Part shown: positions 20,399 through 29,200 of the stretch, in pieces | Layout: every line of letters starts with the position of its first letter | Numbering within the stretch: the stretch's first letter is position 1 | Assembly (NCBI RefSeq): GCF_002088235.1 | Contig: NZ_AQQV01000001.1 | Location: forward strand, 1,178,001 to 1,242,000 | DNA length: 64,000 bases | From: Oceanococcus atlanticus | GTDB taxonomy: Bacteria > Pseudomonadota > Gammaproteobacteria > Nevskiales > Oceanococcaceae | Direction of reading: 5' to 3' | Position numbers and translations under genes: made by a program | Notes under the pieces: model-generated | The model's input: only the letters and a program-made list of their open reading frames with translations | What the model was told of the DNA's origin: nothing | Databases searched by the model: none

Positions 20399-21500
20399 CG
20401 CTCTTCATCCATACGTCGCGTTGGGGGAACGGTATCACCACCCCGTGCTCACGGAACACCTTGTCGATGGCAAAGCGCAAGTCACTGCCGACGCGGCCGC
20501 GCAGGTTGACGTCGCGGATGTAGGTGCGCAGCTCGAAGTTGAGCGAACTGTCACCGAAGCTGACGAAATACGCGTGCGTGTCGGGCACTCCCGGCGTGCC
20601 CAGCGGCAGGGTTGCCTCATGCGCCAGCCCGGCCTTGACCAGCAGCTCGCGAACCAGCTCGGTATCCGAGCCATAGGCCACTCCGACACTGATCACCACC
20701 CGGGTAAACGGATCGCGCAAGCGCCAGTTGTAAACCGCCGAGGCGATCAGTTCGGAATTCGGCACCACCACGCTGACCCGATCGAGGGTTTCGATTTCGG
20801 TGGCACGGATATGAATCTTGCGCACCTCGCCTTCGACGCTACCGACCCGCACATAGTCGCCGCGGCGTACCGGCCGCTCGCTGAGCAGAATCAGTCCGGA
20901 GACAAAGTTGTTGACGATGTTCTGCAAGCCGAAACCGATCCCCACCGACAGGGCACCGGCCACGATGGCCAGATTGGTCAGATTGAACCCGGCGGCCGAC
21001 AAGCCGATGAGGATGGCCAGCACGAATCCGACATAGCCCAGCATGGTGGCCACCGATTCACTGGTGGCGGTATCGAACTGGCGCAGTTTGATCAGGCGCC
21101 GCTCGATCAGCGCGCGCAACATCCTGGCCAGGGAAATCAGCACCACCGCCAACATCACGCCAAACAGCAGGCGCACCGGCACCACATGGATGCCGGCCAC
21201 ATTGAAGCCGGCCTGGGCAAGGCGCTTGAGCACATCCGAGGCCACCTGCTGCATGCCCAAGGCGTGCAGGCTGAGCAAGCCGGCGCCGCACCACAGCAGG
21301 CACATCAGTGACCAGTGCAGCCACACCAGCTCGCTCATGCGCTGGCCCGGCTGCAGATGCAGGGCCGCGGTAATACGCTGGGCCCAGCTGGCCTGCAGAC
21401 CCGGCAGACGCCGGATCAGCACAAACGACAGGATATGCAGCAACGCCGCTGCACCGACGATGGCAGCAACGGACAACCAGGGGGACATTGCTTCGGGCAT
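20382..21500 (-). CDS. MscS-family mechanosensitive channel
   Basis: This 372-residue protein has about five hydrophobic segments and then the hallmark MscS pore helix and beta-domain sequence 'ALSVGIGFGLQNIVNNFVSGLILLSERPVRRGDYV' in three consecutive blocks near residue 195-230. It would release solutes on hypo-osmotic shock. I place the start at the ATG at 21500; the long upstream Arg-rich extension looks like antisense of the DUF3293 gene and is not a plausible protein. The end overlaps the CorA gene. It lacks the large periplasmic domain of MscK. Confidence 0.9.
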   Translation of the reverse strand: MPEAMSPWLSVAAIVGAAALLHILSFVLIRRLPGLQASWAQRITAALHLQPGQRMSELVWLHWSLMCLLWCGAGLLSLHALGMQQVASDVLKRLAQAGFNVAGIHVVPVRLLFGVMLAVVLISLARMLRALIERRLIKLRQFDTATSESVATMLGYVGFVLAILIGLSAAGFNLTNLAIVAGALSVGIGFGLQNIVNNFVSGLILLSERPVRRGDYVRVGSVEGEVRKIHIRATEIETLDRVSVVVPNSELIASAVYNWRLRDPFTRVVISVGVAYGSDTELVRELLVKAGLAHEATLPLGTPGVPDTHAYFVSFGDSSLNFELRTYIRDVNLRGRVGSDLRFAIDKVFREHGVVIPFPQRDVWMKSDVGQD

Positions 21501-21565
21501 GCGAATGACGGCGTGATCAGATCGCCGGTATCCTCCGACCAGTTTGAGCACACTGTCAATCTGGC

Positions 21566-22006
21566 ATGCCGACAAACAGCGCTTTGCATCAGGCCTATCT
21601 TGCAACCTGCTACCGGGTGACCCCGGATACAGCGTCAGCGCCGCTCGATCTGCACATTGGCCAGCATCACGCCGTGCTGGACGAACACCTGCGCGCCCAC
21701 GGCTTCGAGCAGGCCGCCTTTGTAACCGCCTGCAACCCGTACAGCGCGGCGCTAAGCGCGCCACACAACCGCCAGCACATGGCGGCGCTGCACGCCGCAT
21801 TGCGCGCCGAAGGCTGGTCCTTCTGGCCCGGCCTGGGCATTCCCGACAATCCCGGCTGGTCGGCCGAACCCAGTGTCCTGATTCTTGGCATGGACAGACC
21901 CACCGCCTGCGTCTGGGGGCGCCGTTATGCCCAGAACGCGATCGTCTATGTACGGCGCGGCCAAGCCCCCGAACTGATCTGGCTTGAAGCACCCGCCCAG
22001 CCCTAG
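21566..22006 (+). CDS. DUF3293 family protein
   Basis: This 146-residue cytoplasmic protein matches DUF3293: the N-terminal 'YRVTPD' strand, 'FVTACNPYS' near residue 52, 'RRYAQNAIVYV' near the end. Function is unknown for the family. It is divergent from the MscS gene, with 65 bp between the starts. A 10-bp-stem hairpin begins at its stop codon. Confidence 0.85.
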   Translation: MPTNSALHQAYLATCYRVTPDTASAPLDLHIGQHHAVLDEHLRAHGFEQAAFVTACNPYSAALSAPHNRQHMAALHAALRAEGWSFWPGLGIPDNPGWSAEPSVLILGMDRPTACVWGRRYAQNAIVYVRRGQAPELIWLEAPAQP

Positions 22007-22026
22007 GGTCTGCTAACAGACCCTAG
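22003..22026. terminator. Hairpin overlapping the DUF3293 stop codon
   Basis: Ten-base perfect arms (22003-22012 and 22017-22026) have a 4-base loop CTAA. The left arm contains the TAG stop codon. There is no T-run afterwards, so it may be a weak terminator or an mRNA-stabilising stem rather than a standard intrinsic terminator. Confidence 0.5.
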
Positions 22027-22079
22027 TCGAAGGAATCCCGCGACCGCTATCATCAGCGCAGATTTTTCCAGGCTCAGCC

Positions 22080-23108
22080 ATGTCTTCACCCCGCGCCCTG
22101 ATCACCCCGGACGGAGCCCCGCGCTTCGGCCATTTTTCTGATGCCCTGCACATCAATCTTGGCGATTATCGGCACCGCACCCCGATGGGCCGCCCGGCCG
22201 GCCCGCTGGCCCGCTGGATCGGCTACAAACGCTTTCAGTATTTCGGCATCCTCAGCGATCAGGTGCTGGCCGGCTGCGCCCTGGTTCACCTGCGCCATGC
22301 CGCCATGGCGTTTGTCTACGTCTACTCACCCGAGCACGGCATGCAGTTCGAAAAGACCTTCCGTCTGCCGCTGGGGCTGGGCTGCCGCCTGTCCGATGAT
22401 CCCTGCAACGGTGTCAGTCGCCTGCGCAGCGGGCGCACCCGTATCGAGCTCGGCTACAGCGACAACCCTCGGGTCAAGACACTGAGCGTCAAAGTCCCCG
22501 GAAAACTGGATATCGAAGCGCAATTCGACGAGACCGCCGGCCAATTCCAGCCCATGTCGCTGTGCACGCGCATTGGCCGCAACGGCTGGGTCTATGCGCA
22601 CAAGGTCGCGGCGTTGCCGGCCCAAGGACACATCGAATGCCGTGGCCAGCGCTACAATCTGGCCGATGTTCAGGCCTACGCTCACCACGATTTTTCCGCC
22701 GGCTACATGCGCCGCGAGACCTTCTGGAACTGGGCCTGCTTCTCCGGCACCTCAACCGCGGGCGAAGCGGTGGGCCTGAACGTGTCCTGCGGCGTCAACG
22801 AAACCAGCTATTCGGAGAACTGTTACTGGCGTCAGGGTCGGCTGCAGCATCTGGGCCCTTGCCAGTTCGAATACGACTGGGATGCGCCAAGTGAAAGCGA
22901 CTGGCGGGTGACCAATCACGACGGCCGTCTGGATATGGTCTTCACCCCGGCCGGGGCCTACACCGAGCGCTTCAACCTCGGTTTTGCGGCGAGCGATTTC
23001 AAGCAGATTTTCGGCCATTTCAGCGGCCGCATCGTGGGCGCTGAGGGCGAGCTGATCGAGGTGCTGGCCATGCCCGGTTTCGTCGAAGACCAGTACGCCA
23101 AGTGGTAG
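22080..23108 (+). CDS. DUF2804 family protein
   Basis: This 342-residue protein fits DUF2804, with 'WIGYKRFQYFGI' near residue 50 and the characteristic 'RRETFWNWACFSG' around residue 215 and 'GLNVSCGVNE' soon after. The family has a lipocalin-like (AttH/DUF2804) beta-barrel look and no known role. It is followed after 9 bp by arfB. Probably cytoplasmic: no signal peptide is visible. Confidence 0.88.
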   Translation: MSSPRALITPDGAPRFGHFSDALHINLGDYRHRTPMGRPAGPLARWIGYKRFQYFGILSDQVLAGCALVHLRHAAMAFVYVYSPEHGMQFEKTFRLPLGLGCRLSDDPCNGVSRLRSGRTRIELGYSDNPRVKTLSVKVPGKLDIEAQFDETAGQFQPMSLCTRIGRNGWVYAHKVAALPAQGHIECRGQRYNLADVQAYAHHDFSAGYMRRETFWNWACFSGTSTAGEAVGLNVSCGVNETSYSENCYWRQGRLQHLGPCQFEYDWDAPSESDWRVTNHDGRLDMVFTPAGAYTERFNLGFAASDFKQIFGHFSGRIVGAEGELIEVLAMPGFVEDQYAKW

Positions 23109-23117
23109 CGTGATGCC

Positions 23118-23537
23118 ATGCTGCACATCAACGAGCATCTGCAAGTTCCACTGAGCGAGATCGAGCTCAGCCCGATTCGGGCCCAGGGCGCAGGCGGACA
23201 GAACGTCAACAAGGTCTCCAGCGCAATACACCTGCGCTTCGATATCGGTGCGTCCTCCCTGCCCGAGCGCACCCGCGAGCGCCTGCTGCAGCAGTCCGAC
23301 CAGCGCATCAGCAAAGATGGCGTACTGATCATCAAAGCGCAGCAGTTCCGTACCCAGGAACAAAACCGCGAGGATGCCCTGGCCCGTCTGGCCGAATGCA
23401 TCCGGCGCGCCGATTTCAAGCCCAAGGCACGCAAGGCCACCCGCCCGACGCGCTCATCGCAACGCAAGCGCATGGACAGCAAAACCCAGCGCGGACGGGT
23501 CAAACAGCTGCGCGGCCGGATCAGCGAGCGTGACTGA
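23118..23537 (+). CDS. arfB: Ribosome-rescue peptidyl-tRNA hydrolase, ArfB type
   Basis: This 139-residue factor hydrolyses peptidyl-tRNA on stalled ribosomes. The catalytic GGQ is visible in 'GAGGQNVNKV' (about residue 28) and the basic C-terminal tail ('KARKATRPTRSSQRKR') that enters the mRNA channel is present. Both are diagnostic of ArfB/YaeJ. The end overlaps the start of the GNAT-C39 gene by 8 bp. Confidence 0.95.
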   Translation: MLHINEHLQVPLSEIELSPIRAQGAGGQNVNKVSSAIHLRFDIGASSLPERTRERLLQQSDQRISKDGVLIIKAQQFRTQEQNREDALARLAECIRRADFKPKARKATRPTRSSQRKRMDSKTQRGRVKQLRGRISERD

Positions 23538-24639
23538 ACTGAGCCTGCGCGCGGCCCGGCCCGAGGATCTCGACGCCCTGTGTGCGCTGGAACAACGCTG
23601 TTTCTCCAGTGACCGCCTCAGTCGCCGGCGCCTGCGTCACTGGATCGCGGCCAGCAATCGGGAACTGCTGATCGCCCTGCGCGACGGCGTAGCTCTGGGC
23701 TACGGTCTGGTGCTGCTGCATCGCGGCACCCGTCTGGCCCGGCTGTACTCGCTGGCCGTGGCACCGGAGGCACGCGGCCTGGGTCTGGGCAAACAGCTGC
23801 TCACCACCCTGGAAGCGGCCACCACGCGGCGTGGCCGCCTGTACATGCGTCTGGAGGTGGCTGAGGACAATCAGCAGGCCATCGGCCTGTATCAGTCGCT
23901 GGGCTATCAACGCTTTGGCACCTGGAATGATTACTACGAAGATCACCAGAATGCCCTGCGCATGCAGAAGCGCATCCGCTACGTACCGGAAAATCTGCAG
24001 GCCAACCGGGTGCCCTGGTACCAGCAAACCACCCCATTCACCTGCGGCCCCGCCGCGGCCATGATGGCCATGGCCAGTCTGCGCCCGACCCAGGAACTCA
24101 GTCGTGGCGAAGAGCTGGACCTGTGGCGCGAAGCCACCACCATTTACATGACCGCCGGCCACGGTGGTTGTCACCCGGTGGGCCTGGCCCTGGCCGCGCA
24201 GCGGCGCGGTTTCAAAGCCCAGGCGCTGATCAACCGGCAAGGTCCACTGTTCCTCGACGGGGTTCGCAGCAGCGAGAAAAAGGCCCTGATCGAGCTGGTC
24301 CACGAGCGCTTCATCGCCAGCGCCCAGGACAACGGCGTGACGGTCCGCTACCAGGATGTCAGCCAGGACGATCTGGCCCGCTGGATCGCCCGTGGAGCGA
24401 TGATCCTGGTCCTGATCAGCACCTGGCGCCTGGATCGCAAGAAAGCGCCACACTGGGTTGCGATCACCGCGATTGACGAGGAATGCCTGTACATCAACGA
24501 CCCGGATCCGGGCGATGATCAGAGCGCACTGGATTGTCAGTCGATGCCGATCGCACGCAGCGATTTCGACCGCATGTCACTGTTCGGCCGTGATCGTTTG
24601 CGCACCGCAGTGGTGATCGAAAACGCCCGGGCTGATTAG
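23530..24639 (+). CDS. GNAT acetyltransferase fused to a C39-like peptidase (DUF3335)
   Basis: This 369-residue fusion starts at a GTG inside the arfB end. Residues 1-150 are a RimI-like GNAT domain, with the acetyl-CoA loop 'APEARGLGLGKQLL'. Residues about 160-365 are a papain-like C39/DUF3335 domain with the likely nucleophile in 'QQTTPFTCGPAAAMM' (Gln then Cys) and a later His in 'APHWVAITAID' followed by 'NDPDPG' (Asp). So the Cys-His-Asp set is intact. Such fusions are commonly adjacent to RLAN-type RimK-like ligases, and one lies just downstream on the other strand. Substrates are unknown. A role in processing peptide or protein tails is inference. Confidence 0.85.
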   Translation: MTELSLRAARPEDLDALCALEQRCFSSDRLSRRRLRHWIAASNRELLIALRDGVALGYGLVLLHRGTRLARLYSLAVAPEARGLGLGKQLLTTLEAATTRRGRLYMRLEVAEDNQQAIGLYQSLGYQRFGTWNDYYEDHQNALRMQKRIRYVPENLQANRVPWYQQTTPFTCGPAAAMMAMASLRPTQELSRGEELDLWREATTIYMTAGHGGCHPVGLALAAQRRGFKAQALINRQGPLFLDGVRSSEKKALIELVHERFIASAQDNGVTVRYQDVSQDDLARWIARGAMILVLISTWRLDRKKAPHWVAITAIDEECLYINDPDPGDDQSALDCQSMPIARSDFDRMSLFGRDRLRTAVVIENARAD

Positions 24640-24666
24640 GGGCACGCTGAAGAATCCAGCGCTTTC

Positions 24667-26133
24667 CTAGCGTCCACGTTTTTCCAGCCGTCGGGCGAAT
24701 TCGCTCATGATCTGCATGTACAGCTCATCGCCTAAAAACGCATCCTCAACCCCGTGCTCCAGGCTCGGATTGTCGTTGACTTCGATCACGTAGACCTTGC
24801 TGCCCTGCTGCTTCAGATCGATGCCATAGAGGCCATCGCCGATGATCTTGGCCGCCTTGAGCGCAGCGGCCAGCACCGCCTTGGGCACCTCGTAGGTCGG
24901 CAGAGTTTCAAACCCACCGCTGCCCACGCGGCCCTCGCCATGCTTGTAGATCTGCCAGTGGTTCTTGGCCATGAAATAGCGACAGGCGTACAGCGGCCGG
25001 TTGTTGAGCACCCCGATACGCCAGTCGTACTCGGTGAACAAATATTCCTGGGCAATCACCAGTGCCGAGGTGTCGAGCATGCCGCGCAGCACGCTGTCGA
25101 GCTGGGCGCGGTTTTCCGCCTTCTTGACCCCAACCGAGAACGAGCCGTTGGGAATCTTGAGCACCAGCGGATAACCGAACTGCTCTTCCAGCGCATCCAG
25201 CGCCGCCTCATCAGCCGATGAGACGATGCGCGTGCGCGGCGTGGGCACCCCGTTGTAGCTGAACGCATCCTGCAGAAACACTTTGTTGCAACAGCGCAGG
25301 ATCGAGGTCGGATCATCGATCACCACCAGGCCTTCGATCTGTGCCTTGCGGGAAAAATGATAGGTGTGGTGCGCAATCTCGGTGGTCTCGCGGATGAACA
25401 GCGCGTCAAACTCGCCGAGCCGCGCATAGTCCGCCGGCTGGATGAATTCGGGACGAATACCAACCTTGCGCGCGGCGCGCTCCAGCCGTTTGAGCGCCGC
25501 AGCGTCGCTCGGCGGCAAGGCTTCTTCGGGATTGACCAGAATGGCCATGTCCCAGCGGCTGGTCTTGCGCTGCCGCGGACTGCGCCACAAGCTCTGGGTG
25601 AACTGCTCCAGCGCGGCGAGAAAGGCGCCATGTTCGTCGGCCTCAAGCTCGGCAAAGGACGACGCGGCGATACTGCTGATCTGCCATTGCTGCTGCCATT
25701 GCAGCACGACCTCCAGCACCGGACAGGCAAAGCGCTCGAACAGTCGTCGTGCCAGCGCGCCCAAAGCTGGATTGTCGGTGTGACCGAAATACACCTTGAA
25801 GCGCAGTTCGCCCGCCGCTTTCAAAGCCGGTTCCTGGCGCTGCAGATCCTTGAGCAGATCATTGAGCTGCATCAGGTACAGGGCCTCGCTGGCCAGGTCA
25901 TTGAGTGTGTTGACCGCCGGTATGACCTTGTGGCCGCGCGCTTCCGCCAGCAGCGAGCAGTAATAGCCACGACTCAAGTAACGGTCGGTGGCGCACAGGT
26001 TGATGATGCGGGTCTTTTTCTGGCCCTTGACCGGGTGCTCGGCCAGATAGGTGTCGAACGAAATCACGCCCTGGCTTGGAAAGTCCGCCGGCCAGTTGTC
26101 CAGCTCATCAAGCACCAGAAAAATGTTCGACAT
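24667..26133 (-). CDS. RimK-like ATP-grasp ligase with RLAN N-terminal domain
   Basis: This 488-residue protein has a RimK-like ATP-grasp N-terminal (RLAN) domain (about residues 1-190, containing 'RIINLCATDRYLSRGYYCSLLAEARGH' in two parts) and a C-terminal ATP-grasp domain (about 280-480) with 'GYPLVLKIPNGSFSVGVKK' and the Mg-binding 'VIEVNDNPSLEHGVED'. The family ligates amino acids to peptides or proteins as RimK does with glutamate on S6, but the substrate of this subfamily is not known. The ATG at 26133 has a GAGGTGG ribosome site. It converges on the GNAT-C39 gene with 27 bp between the ends. Confidence 0.88.
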   Translation of the reverse strand: MSNIFLVLDELDNWPADFPSQGVISFDTYLAEHPVKGQKKTRIINLCATDRYLSRGYYCSLLAEARGHKVIPAVNTLNDLASEALYLMQLNDLLKDLQRQEPALKAAGELRFKVYFGHTDNPALGALARRLFERFACPVLEVVLQWQQQWQISSIAASSFAELEADEHGAFLAALEQFTQSLWRSPRQRKTSRWDMAILVNPEEALPPSDAAALKRLERAARKVGIRPEFIQPADYARLGEFDALFIRETTEIAHHTYHFSRKAQIEGLVVIDDPTSILRCCNKVFLQDAFSYNGVPTPRTRIVSSADEAALDALEEQFGYPLVLKIPNGSFSVGVKKAENRAQLDSVLRGMLDTSALVIAQEYLFTEYDWRIGVLNNRPLYACRYFMAKNHWQIYKHGEGRVGSGGFETLPTYEVPKAVLAAALKAAKIIGDGLYGIDLKQQGSKVYVIEVNDNPSLEHGVEDAFLGDELYMQIMSEFARRLEKRGR

Positions 26134-26155
26134 CGCCACCTCGCATTGATCAGAC

Positions 26156-26183
26156 GCGCATCACAGCAGGTTGTGCGATGCGC
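26156..26183. other. Weak inverted repeat between the ATP-grasp and DUF3604 genes
   Basis: Seven-base arms GCGCATC (26156-26162) and GATGCGC (26177-26183) enclose 14 bases, in the 99-bp gap between two same-strand genes. There is no T-run. It could be a weak terminator for the DUF3604 gene. Nothing else is seen in this gap. Confidence 0.3.
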
Positions 26184-26232
26184 TGCAATGCTTATTTCAT
26201 GTCTTGGCCTGCATGCCCCACGCGGTGACCGA

Positions 26233-29200
26233 TCAGGGCTCGGCCGGGGGCTGGGTATCGGCGGCGCACAGCGGATAGGCCGGCCCGTTGCGGAAGCGGA
26301 TCGGTGCACTGACCGCCGCCACTTCTGGACTTTGCCCATCGCCATCAGCATCGCCCAGATCCAGGATGCGCACGTAACGCCACTGCTCATCGCTGTCGGG
26401 CGTCACGTTGAAGCTGAAATTGGCACCATCATGCTCATGCAGCACGACACCGCCCGGCCCGATGACCTGAATGCGCGGCGTAACCAGACCAGACACCTCG
26501 ACTTCAAAGCTCAGATTGTCTGCCGCCACGCGACTGCCCATGGGCCAGCGCACGTTGTTGCTGCTCAGCGCATCGAACGCAATCCGCACGGTGTTGTAGC
26601 CGTGAGCCAGGGCGTAGAAACGGCGCGCCTGCATGGCCGATTTGAGCGCCGCGCGCGAGCGGTCAGGCGCCAGCAGAACAGTCTTGGCCCGGTGCGGCTG
26701 AGCCCACATCACTCCATGTTCATCCTCGGCCCCAACCGGACCCAGATGCCAGCCCTGATCCAGCGCGTGGGCGAACCAGCCGCCGTCCGGCGCATCGTGG
26801 TCCGCTTCGTAGTAGTCGCTGGATTTGCCGAACATCTCGATTCCGACCATGTGCGCCGCGGCGTCTGGCCGGAATGCCAGATTGTTCCAGGCATAAGCCG
26901 GATCACCATCAATGACCACCTCGCACGCGCTGTCCAGCGGACCAAAGTTGTCGCACAGGCTGTGGAAGGCATCCTCGCGCCCGGGATGGTTGAATACCGC
27001 CACGGCATCGTTGCCACCGCCCAGGTTGGCCGGCATTCCCAGCCACAACCAGAAATCCTCCATGCTGGCCAGGTAACCACTGCTGGTTTTGGCATTGATG
27101 TTGTGCTCGGAGAAATACACGCTGATATGACCGAAACGGTCCGATGTCCACTCATAGCCACGAAATGCGCTGAATTGGTCATCGGAAGCCTCATCGGCCA
27201 TGCGCTGGGTGGCCTGCCATTTCATCAGCCCGTCCGGTGACAGCTGCAGGCAATCCAGCACTTCCGCCGAGGCACAGCCGGTATCCAGGGTGATCGGCAG
27301 CAGCATGTTGTCGGAGTGCTCGGCACCGCCCATGAAATCCAGCCCCTGAGCCTTGCCCGCGGCGTAGTAATCGGCCGGTGTGGTCGCGATCTCACCATCG
27401 GAGAAACCGCTGTGCTCATGCAAAGAGCCCAGCAGGTGCATCAGAGCGGGCGGCGTCGCCACATGGCAAGCCGCCTGCGACGGCTCGCCCATCAGTGGCA
27501 GATCCGGCAACGGCGGCGCGCTCAGCGGCACGGCCACCGCCAGCAGCGGCACGCGCACATTGTTGGCGTAGGGCTCGCCGATGTTGTGCGGGGTCTGTGT
27601 CGGCACGATGTACTGCCACTGGCGTGCGTCGATCTCGGTGCTGGTCAGCGGGGTGAAGGCGTTGTCGCTGTCATGGGTCACAAAGTAGTGAATGCCATGG
27701 CTGCCATAGGCGCCCTGACGCTGCTCACAGTCCTGCAGCGTGGCACCGCTGTAATCCAGCGGATAGCCGGCCTGCTGGTCATACGACTGCCGCACCAGAC
27801 CATTGCTCCATTCGTAGCTTTCCCCCGGATAGGGCCGCGCCACCGGATCATCGCCGGTGCCATCATCCAGGCAGGCATCGTCGCGGTAGTAGGGGACCAC
27901 CAGCGGATTGGCCAGCGAGGTCAGCCCAACCAGCTCGAAGCTGTAGATCAGCGACCCGGCATCGCCTTTACCCGACACCTGCTCCCAATTGTTAAAGGCC
28001 AGCGGCACGTTGAAGCTGGGGTCGGTGACATCGACGAAGAACGGACAGCGGCCATTGCTGGCCGGCGGGACGGAGCCATCGTTGCCGACACACTCAAGCA
28101 GCGGAATCGGCGCGTAGCCGTCGACATTGCCCAGGTCATCGTTGCGCCCATCGATCGGCACGCCCTGGGGCCGCAGCATGGTGTAGTAACGCCCCGCGGC
28201 AACCCCGGCAGCCGCTTCCTCGGCACTCGGCAGCATCGCCTCACGGTTGTAATCCCAGCTGGTGTACAAACCATCTGGCGGGATCGGGTGCACGCGTACG
28301 CGGTAGTGGTAGCTGATGGCGTCGCGATAGAAGGTCTCGGTCTTGGTCACATTGGTGCCGGAATCGGCACCCCAGACCTCGCGGATGCAGCGCACCGGAC
28401 CGCAACGCTCACCAATCAGGGCGCTGTTAGCCTCCCAGTTGACCTGTTCATCTTCGAAGCCGACCAGAGAGATGACCGAATCCGGCGACTGCTGGAATGC
28501 CCGACCCTTCCAGCGGTCGATCAGATCAGGCCGTTGCGCCCACTGCTCGGCCCCCTCGCTGTCAGGGGCGCGCACCCGCAAATCACGCACCATCCAACGA
28601 CCCGAAGCCTGGAACCGGTAAGTGTCGGTGGTCACGCTCAGGCCGTCACGCGGGAAGCGGTCGCTCGACGGACACACATACATGTTCTCGCCGGAGTCGA
28701 AGCTGCATTGCGCCGCATCACCGTGGTACTGCTCCAGCTCGGCCACACACACCGTGCCGGACAGATTGGCCCCGTACGAAGTGTTGCTGGTGCCCAGCTT
28801 CTCCGGATCGTCGCCGGCAAACAGGTTGCGATCGATCCACTGATCGGCATCGTCCGCACGCTGGTAGTTGATGTAGCCACTGGCGGCCGAGTAACTTGAA
28901 CCACCCGGACGCACCACCAGGTACACCGCGCGCACGCTTTGCGGCGCCAGCGGATCGAGCACATTGATCAACTGCACGGCGTGCCAGTCGTCGGGGAAGT
29001 CCACCCCGCTGTAGAGATCGCCCGCATCACGCGCCATGAACACGATCTCATCGTCATCATCCAGGCCTTGCACCGGGTCGGGCTTAGCTCCTTGGCCTGC
29101 CGGATACTGCCGGGTGCAGCTGCCGTCGACCATCATCCAGCTTTCCACCCCGTGGGTGTGGCTGTCATCGCCGTTGTCCCACACATAGGTGTTCTCCGGA

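Noticed and set aside
20382-21992. MscS frame extended to about 536 codons
   Set aside because: The first 164 residues are Arg/Cys-rich and antisense to the DUF3293 gene; the membrane protein starts at 21500.
25357-27240. Plus-strand open frame of about 627 codons spanning the RLAN ligase and DUF3604 genes
   Set aside because: It is a shadow of two well-supported minus-strand genes. GC-rich codon use leaves long opposite frames, and the product has no domain or sensible composition.
27316-28899. Plus-strand frame of about 527 codons inside the DUF3604 gene
   Set aside because: It is antisense to a gene with a signal peptide, PKD and hydrolase motifs; no ribosome site or known fold supports it.
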